From Microcaldota archaeon (GTDB taxonomy: Archaea > Micrarchaeota > Micrarchaeia > Micrarchaeales > Micrarchaeaceae), in the NCBI GenBank assembly GCA_021810685.1, contig JAJZII010000008.1, positions 1 to 15,520 of the forward strand: a stretch of DNA of 15,520 nucleotides, read 5' to 3'. Numbering within the stretch: position 1 is the stretch's first letter; the number at the start of each line of letters is the position of its first letter. The translations under genes and the position numbers were made by a program. The notes under the pieces were generated by a model. That model saw only the letters and a program-made list of their open reading frames with translations, was not told where the DNA came from and searched no databases. Shown here in pieces: positions 12,393 through 15,520 of the stretch.

Positions 12393-12429
12393 TTAAAAAT
12401 ATGTTTGTAGAGAGATGCGTGTCGCGACA
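12393..12429 (-). promoter_or_regulatory. NRAMP promoter: TATA element and upstream 10-bp palindrome
   Basis: The minus strand reads ATATTTTTAA (12393-12402), centred about 26 bp upstream of ATG 12371, predicting a leaderless mRNA. Just upstream of it is a perfect 10-bp palindrome, TGTCGCGACA (12420-12429). The palindrome lies in the 62-bp spacer between this gene and the stop of the spermidine-synthase-like gene. It could be an operator for a metal-responsive regulator or a terminator stem (no loop, so less likely). Confidence 0.4.
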
Positions 12430-12433
12430 GTGT

Positions 12434-13198
12434 TCATTGCAGCGGGCGCATCGCAGAATATCCATAGATTATGTGCTTCGCGCTGGCGCCGCCATGAAAA
12501 CGCGCAGCGATCCTTTCCAGTATTTCTTCAACCGTCAGCTTCTTCGAGCAGACCACCACGCGGTTGCCGGAGTGCTCTGGTGCTCCAATTGCGTACATCG
12601 AGAAACGCCCCTTAAGCAGCGACATAGCCTCCTTCAGCAATTCAGAATTCCTGCTGTCGAGTATGTAGTTGATGGCAAAGACGCCGCGTTCCGAGAGTGC
12701 TTGGTGTGCCGCCCTTATGAACGGGCCGTCCATGAATGTGCCAGCCAGCGCGTACGTCCTGTACGGGTCCAGGATGATGATGTCGTAGCTGTCAGGCCGG
12801 AGTCCCTTGACGAACTCGCTGCCGTCAGCTATTATAATGCGTGAGCGCAGAGGCTTAGGCAGGAAAGCCTTGGAGAGCATCGCAACGACCGCGCTTATCT
12901 CGACCACGTCGATGTGTACCCTGTCGCCGTAGAGCGCCTCCAGCTGGTACGGTATTGTGCCCCCTCCCAACCCTATGACGAGCACCCTTGCATTATCATA
13001 GAGCGCGGGCAGCGGGGAGAAGTAGTCCCAATAGGCGCCGGTGAACAATTCGGGGCCCAGCCTCGATAGTATTATGTCATTACACATGAAGACGCGCTCG
13101 CGTCCGCGAGCAATGATTCTTATCGTGTCAGTGCCGTCCTTGACCTGCGCCACCACCTTCCCGGAGATTAGCTCACGGATGCGATTGAGGATGTGCAT
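12434..13198 (-). CDS. Spermidine-synthase-like Rossmann methyltransferase-fold protein
   Basis: 254 residues from ATG 13198, selected by TAGGTG (13204-13209) that embeds the CarS stop; TTG 13213 and GTG 13204 are less likely alternatives. The SpeE-like order is present: a short N-terminal beta domain (IRIIARGRERVFMCNDI), then YWDYFSPLPAL, then the nucleotide-binding VLVIGLGGGTIP (72-83), VVEIS (98-102), ADGSEF (124-129) and YDIIILDPYR (138-147). Genuine aminopropyltransferases have a YHE...H motif before the Rossmann fold and 'D...D..DP'. Here the H-E positions are replaced (AYWDYFSP) and only D144-P145 remains, so polyamine synthesis is doubtful and a class I SAM-dependent role of unknown substrate is as likely. 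It is the last gene of the tRNA-Ser/ribosomal protein/CarS unit. Confidence 0.75.
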   Translation of the reverse strand: MHILNRIRELISGKVVAQVKDGTDTIRIIARGRERVFMCNDIILSRLGPELFTGAYWDYFSPLPALYDNARVLVIGLGGGTIPYQLEALYGDRVHIDVVEISAVVAMLSKAFLPKPLRSRIIIADGSEFVKGLRPDSYDIIILDPYRTYALAGTFMDGPFIRAAHQALSERGVFAINYILDSRNSELLKEAMSLLKGRFSMYAIGAPEHSGNRVVVCSKKLTVEEILERIAARFHGGASAKHIIYGYSAMRPLQ

Positions 13199-13206
13199 CT
13201 GCACAC

Positions 13207-13716
13207 CTACCAAGGTACATCCTTGAGCTTCAGCCGGTGCGCGGCGATGTTGGTGAGCGGGTGCATCACGCCCGTGAGCACGATGAGGAAGAGCATGCCG
13301 TACGCGTGCGGCATGTTTCCGAGCCAGAACGCGAACAGAAGCGCTGCGGCGAAGAAGCCATATTGGTCTATCACGGGCAGGATCCTGCCGGGCTTGAAGC
13401 CGAGCCTGCGCTTCGCGAAACTACCGGCCAGGTCGCCAAAGTTGGCCCCTATCGTCAGCATTATCGCTATAGGGAGCATATAGTGCAGGAATGGGTACTC
13501 AATAAGGCCGACGGCGATGCCTGCGGCAAGGCTGGATAACGTTCCGCGCATCGTCTTGTGGTCACCGAAGATGCGCTTGCCGCGAAGCTTTCTGCCGAGG
13601 TCAAGGGGTTTGCCTCTGCCGAATAACACCGGAGCGCCGTTAGCTGCGTATGCCGGAAAGATGTAGATAATAGGGTACAGCACGACGGCGAATAGTACGG
13701 CGTAGAGCTGGTACAC
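13207..13716 (-). CDS. carS: CDP-archaeol synthase CarS
   Basis: 169 residues, an integral membrane CDP-alcohol-forming enzyme (former DUF46) that joins CTP and digeranylgeranylglyceryl phosphate to make CDP-archaeol, the branch point for archaeal polar lipids. Five hydrophobic helices are visible. The cytidylyltransferase-type motifs are GDHKTMRG (51-58), GANFGDLAGSFAKRRLGFKPG (90-110) and LPVIDQ (113-118), with D95 and D117 in the likely Mg2+/CTP site. The length matches the family. The start GTG 13716 is followed by Y-Q-L and the first helix, with a GTGAT sequence three bases upstream; no better start exists. It lies 30 bases after uS11, in the same direction, where archaeal genomes usually have rpoD. 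Confidence 0.95.
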   Translation of the reverse strand: MYQLYAVLFAVVLYPIIYIFPAYAANGAPVLFGRGKPLDLGRKLRGKRIFGDHKTMRGTLSSLAAGIAVGLIEYPFLHYMLPIAIMLTIGANFGDLAGSFAKRRLGFKPGRILPVIDQYGFFAAALLFAFWLGNMPHAYGMLFLIVLTGVMHPLTNIAAHRLKLKDVPW

Positions 13717-13746
13717 TGAATCACGTGAACAGTGTGCGCGAAGGAG

Positions 13747-14259
13747 TCATACCCTCCTTCCGCGCTTGCCTCCGGGCCTCCTCGTCGTGTCGGTAGGTAT
13801 AGGCGTGACGTCCTCTATCCTGTTGACGCGTAAGCCACTCCTTGCGAGTACCCTGACGACGGCCTGCGCCCCTGGGCCAGGGGTCTTCGAGCTGTGACCG
13901 CCTGGGGCCCTTATCTCGATGTTGATGTTGGTTACGCCCTTCTCTTTGGCAGCTGCTGCGACCTTGTACGCTGCCTGCATCGCTGCGTACGGCGAGCCTT
14001 CCTGCGAGTCTGCATTGACTATCATGCCGCCGCTCCCGACCGCTATTGTCTCGGCGCCGCTCATGTCAGTAAGTGTTATTATAGTGTCGTTCTTCGAGGA
14101 ATAGACGTGTGCGACTGCCCAGCGTTCGGACCTCGGCTTGACCCTCGCCTCCTCCATCGCCTTTGCTTCGTATGAGATTTCTTCCTTCTTTTTCTTCGTC
14201 TCCTGAGCCACGGGCTTCGCCGGGGCCTTGGTTTTCTTAGCCGATGCTTTCTTTGCCAT
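13747..14259 (-). CDS. rps11: Small-subunit ribosomal protein uS11 with long N-terminal extension
   Basis: 170 residues from ATG 14259, preceded by TTGGTG with a six-base spacer; TTG 14271 and GTG 14268 form part of that site. The core (about 48-170) is typical: [74 protein letters not shown] and a basic end GGKRGRRV. It binds 16S rRNA at the platform, near the E site. Archaeal uS11 is usually ~130 residues; here about 45 extra N-terminal residues are Lys/Ala-rich then mixed-charge ([15 protein letters not shown]...), probably disordered and RNA-contacting. It is third in tRNA-Ser-uS13-uS4-uS11, the standard archaeal order, but is followed by carS rather than rpoD. Confidence 0.96.
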   Translation of the reverse strand: MAKKASAKKTKAPAKPVAQETKKKKEEISYEAKAMEEARVKPRSERWAVAHVYSSKNDTIITLTDMSGAETIAVGSGGMIVNADSQEGSPYAAMQAAYKVAAAAKEKGVTNINIEIRAPGGHSSKTPGPGAQAVVRVLARSGLRVNRIEDVTPIPTDTTRRPGGKRGRRV

Positions 14260-14275
14260 TATAAACACCAATGCA

Positions 14276-14878
14276 TCATGAAGCTGAAGCCGATGCCTCA
14301 GCTGGTGGCTCCTTCGCCTCGTCGTTCACCGCGGGCGCCTGCTGCGCCTGCGCCCCTGACTCTTCGGGGCTTCCTGCAGTGCCAGTCTTTGGCAGCGACA
14401 TCGTTATGTCGATGTGCTTGAAGTATCCTATGCCCTGCTCCTCCGCCGCTGGCACCATGTATCCAGGCCTGTCCACCTTGCGGCCGTTTATCGATATAAA
14501 TCCGTGCACTATGAGCTGCCTCGCCTGCTTCATGCTCCTTGCAAGGCCCTTCCTGAACACGACCGTCTGCAGGCGCCTCGACAGCATCGCCTGCTCGTTG
14601 AGGTCGAGCAGCTTCTCTAGCTGCGTCTCCTGCGGGGCAATTCCGAGCCTCGACAGCCTGCTTATTATGCTGCGCTCGACCACCTCGGAGCCGTTACCAG
14701 CGAGCAGGTTCCTGACGTTGCTCCTGAGCCTGCTGATCTCGTGCTGCGCCTTCCACAGCTCCTTCATGTTCTTCAGGCCGAACTCCTTTATGAGCGCATT
14801 GTCCGCGTTTATCCTAGCAAGGTTCCAGATGTCCTTGGGCTTGTCGTACTTCCGCCTGTTTCTCTTTGGTGATCCCAT
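14276..14878 (-). CDS. rps4: Small-subunit ribosomal protein uS4 with acidic C-terminal tail
   Basis: 200 residues, the primary 16S-binding protein of the 30S body. The archaeal uS4 features are all present: [14 protein letters not shown] at the start, helical [37 protein letters not shown], and the S4 RNA-binding domain [28 protein letters not shown] (about 115-142). The last ~35 residues ([20 protein letters not shown]...) are Ala/Glu/Ser-rich, disordered and acidic, an extension compared with the ~170 residues typical in archaea. The start ATG 14878 is preceded by TAGTGG, which includes the uS13 stop codon, so the genes are translationally coupled. Confidence 0.96.
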   Translation of the reverse strand: MGSPKRNRRKYDKPKDIWNLARINADNALIKEFGLKNMKELWKAQHEISRLRSNVRNLLAGNGSEVVERSIISRLSRLGIAPQETQLEKLLDLNEQAMLSRRLQTVVFRKGLARSMKQARQLIVHGFISINGRKVDRPGYMVPAAEEQGIGYFKHIDITMSLPKTGTAGSPEESGAQAQQAPAVNDEAKEPPAEASASAS

Positions 14879-14885
14879 CTAACCA

Positions 14886-15440
14886 CTATTTCTTTGGTTC
14901 CTCCTTGCCCTTGCCTGCCGCCGCACCCTTCTGGAGCACGGCCTTCTTCATGACGCCGACTGTAGAGCCTGTCCTGCCTGTGCTTCTGGTGCGCTGGCCG
15001 CGCACCTTCTGACCGAACTGGTGACGCATTCCGCGCCACACTCTCAGCGTGACGTCCCGGGCCACATCCTGCCTCGTGTTGAATATAAGGTCGTTACCAA
15101 CAACATGTATGTCCTTGCCAGTCTCGAAGTCGCCGTGCCTGTTGAGTAGATATGACGGCACGCCGTACTTTGCTGGCTCCTTTATCAGTGCTTCGAGCTT
15201 CGTTACCTGGTCCTCGTTGAGCGAGCCTATTTCCGTGCTTGGGCTTATGCCGAGCTTTCCGTTGGCGACGAATGTCAGAGCGCGCGCCATGCTGAAGCCT
15301 ATGCCCTTCACGTGGCCCAGCGCCCTGGCTATCGGTAGCGAACCGTCGACGTCCTTGCCCGCTATGCGGACGATGGACGTGGCTTTCCTGCCTTCAGGCC
15401 TGCGTGGGCCCTTCTTTTCAGGTTTCTGTTCTTCAACCAT
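14886..15440 (-). CDS. rps13: Small-subunit ribosomal protein uS13 with both ends extended
   Basis: 184 residues, against about 150 in most archaea. The core begins near VRIAGKDVDGSLPIARALGHVKGIGFSMARAL (24-55), continues through the helix LNEDQVTKLEALIKEP and YLLNRHGDFETGKDIHVVGNDL, and ends with the RNA-contacting WRGMRHQFGQKVRGQRTRSTGRTG. uS13 sits in the 30S head and contacts P-site tRNA and the subunit bridge. Extra sequence is a ~20-residue charged N-terminus and a Lys/Ala/Gly-rich C-terminal tail of ~25 residues. ATG 15440 is preceded by TTGGTG with a five-base spacer. The gene begins 13 bases after the 3' end of a tRNA-Ser gene, so it may share that transcript; no separate TATA box is visible in the gap. 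Confidence 0.96.
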   Translation of the reverse strand: MVEEQKPEKKGPRRPEGRKATSIVRIAGKDVDGSLPIARALGHVKGIGFSMARALTFVANGKLGISPSTEIGSLNEDQVTKLEALIKEPAKYGVPSYLLNRHGDFETGKDIHVVGNDLIFNTRQDVARDVTLRVWRGMRHQFGQKVRGQRTRSTGRTGSTVGVMKKAVLQKGAAAGKGKEEPKK

Positions 15441-15453
15441 GTAAGCACCAAGA

Positions 15454-15520
15454 CGCCAGGGCTGGGATATTCAGCAGATGCTTTTGAACCCAGATGGCTC
15501 AAAGAGCCATACGCTTCCAG
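15454..15520 (-). tRNA. tRNA-Ser(GGA), 3' part only, with an intron in the T loop
   Basis: On the minus strand the window edge opens with CTGGAAG, readable as an anticodon loop with anticodon GGA (15518-15516). A long variable arm follows (GGCTC-TTT-GAGCC, 15508-15496, extendable to 7 bp), as in class II tRNAs. The T stem is CTGGG (15493-15489) pairing with CCCAG (15466-15462), then the acceptor 3' strand CCCTGGC (15461-15455) and discriminator G (15454), the usual base for archaeal tRNA-Ser. The T loop is split by a 15-nt insertion; without it the loop is TTCAAAT. CCA is not encoded. The 5' acceptor (expected GCCAGGG), D arm and 5' anticodon stem lie beyond the window. Position 38 as G is slightly unusual, so a second intron or shifted loop is possible. 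Leu is unlikely from the anticodon. Confidence 0.8.
15468..15482 (-). other. 15-nt tRNA intron at position 59/60 with bulge-helix-bulge
   Basis: On the minus strand the T loop reads TTCAAA, then AGCATCTGCTGAATA, then T. A bulge-helix-bulge forms. The T stem CTGGG/CCCAG is the outer helix. A TAT bulge (15469-15467) lies on the 3' side. A 4-bp central helix pairs TTCA (15488-15485) with TGAA (15473-15470). An AAA bulge (15484-15482) lies on the 5' side, and a 2-bp GC/GC helix closes an ATCT loop. Cutting each 3-nt bulge after its second base, as archaeal splicing endonuclease does, removes exactly 15 nt and joins A59 to T60, giving TTCAAAT. Confidence 0.75.

Noticed and set aside
12372..12433. 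Small RNA gene in the spacer upstream of NRAMP
   Set aside because: Only a TATA element and a loopless palindrome are visible; no C/D or H/ACA box pattern.
15494..15510. Inverted repeat ATGGCTC-TTT-GAGCCAT (minus strand) as a terminator or operator
   Set aside because: It sits exactly where the variable arm of a class II tRNA belongs, between the anticodon region and the T stem, so the tRNA explains it.
1..15520. CRISPR array, transposon, prophage or attachment site
   Set aside because: I found no regularly spaced repeats, transposase or integrase motifs, terminal inverted repeats or phage structural genes. The tRNA at the right edge shows no duplicated 3' end inside the window.

Overview
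The window reads as a gene-dense archaeal chromosome segment, most likely from a small-genome DPANN lineage such as Micrarchaeota/ARMAN. The archaeal assignment is firm: it carries a CarS-type archaeal lipid enzyme, an archaeal tRNA Cm56 methyltransferase, Kae1 and Bud32 of KEOPS, archaeal SUI1 and uL29, an archaeal translin, the uS13-uS4-uS11 block, TATA-box promoters and GGTG-type Shine-Dalgarno sites. The lineage is an inference. It rests on broken-up ribosomal operons, ribosomal proteins with long tails, and a tRNA intron at an unusual site.

Layout from left to right. (a) 1-2368: a surface and glycosylation block, with the end of a polytopic membrane protein resembling a GT39/PMT-type glycosyltransferase. 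It converges on an operon of a sequon-rich membrane-anchored surface protein and a DPM1-like glycosyltransferase. (b) 2430-3933: a translin-family RNase, then, on the other strand, an RpiB-fold protein that has lost its active-site residues, followed by an XRE-type regulator. (c) 4062-5304: a small eS26-like ribosomal protein with a TTG start, coupled to a B-box-like zinc-finger membrane protein. (d) 5319-7487: Kae1 and Bud32 (t6A synthesis) divergent from Trm56 (tRNA C56 methylation), so a tRNA-modification neighbourhood. (e) 7496-10006: uL29-SUI1, then a two-gene operon of unknown function (an alpha-helical TPR/SNAP-like protein and an unrecognised 263-residue protein). (f) 10019-12371: an unrecognised protein with a zincin-like His/Glu cluster, and an NRAMP-family transporter with an altered metal site coupled to a one-helix membrane peptide. 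(g) 12434-15520: one long minus-strand unit running tRNA-Ser, uS13, uS4, uS11, CarS, spermidine-synthase-like protein.

The most striking item is at the right edge. The 3' part of a tRNA-Ser(GGA) gene is interrupted inside its T loop, at position 59/60, by a 15-nt intron. The intron and its flanks fold into a bulge-helix-bulge, and its removal restores a canonical TTCAAAT loop. Other notable patterns are promoter-proximal genes that look leaderless while downstream genes use GGTG-type ribosome sites, and convergent gene pairs whose two stop codons sit in a shared hairpin. The RpiB-like protein appears catalytically dead, and the NRAMP protein carries DAGG and APW in place of DPGN and MPH.

No stretch longer than about 150 bases lacks a gene. 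I saw no CRISPR array, insertion sequence, prophage or large repeat.
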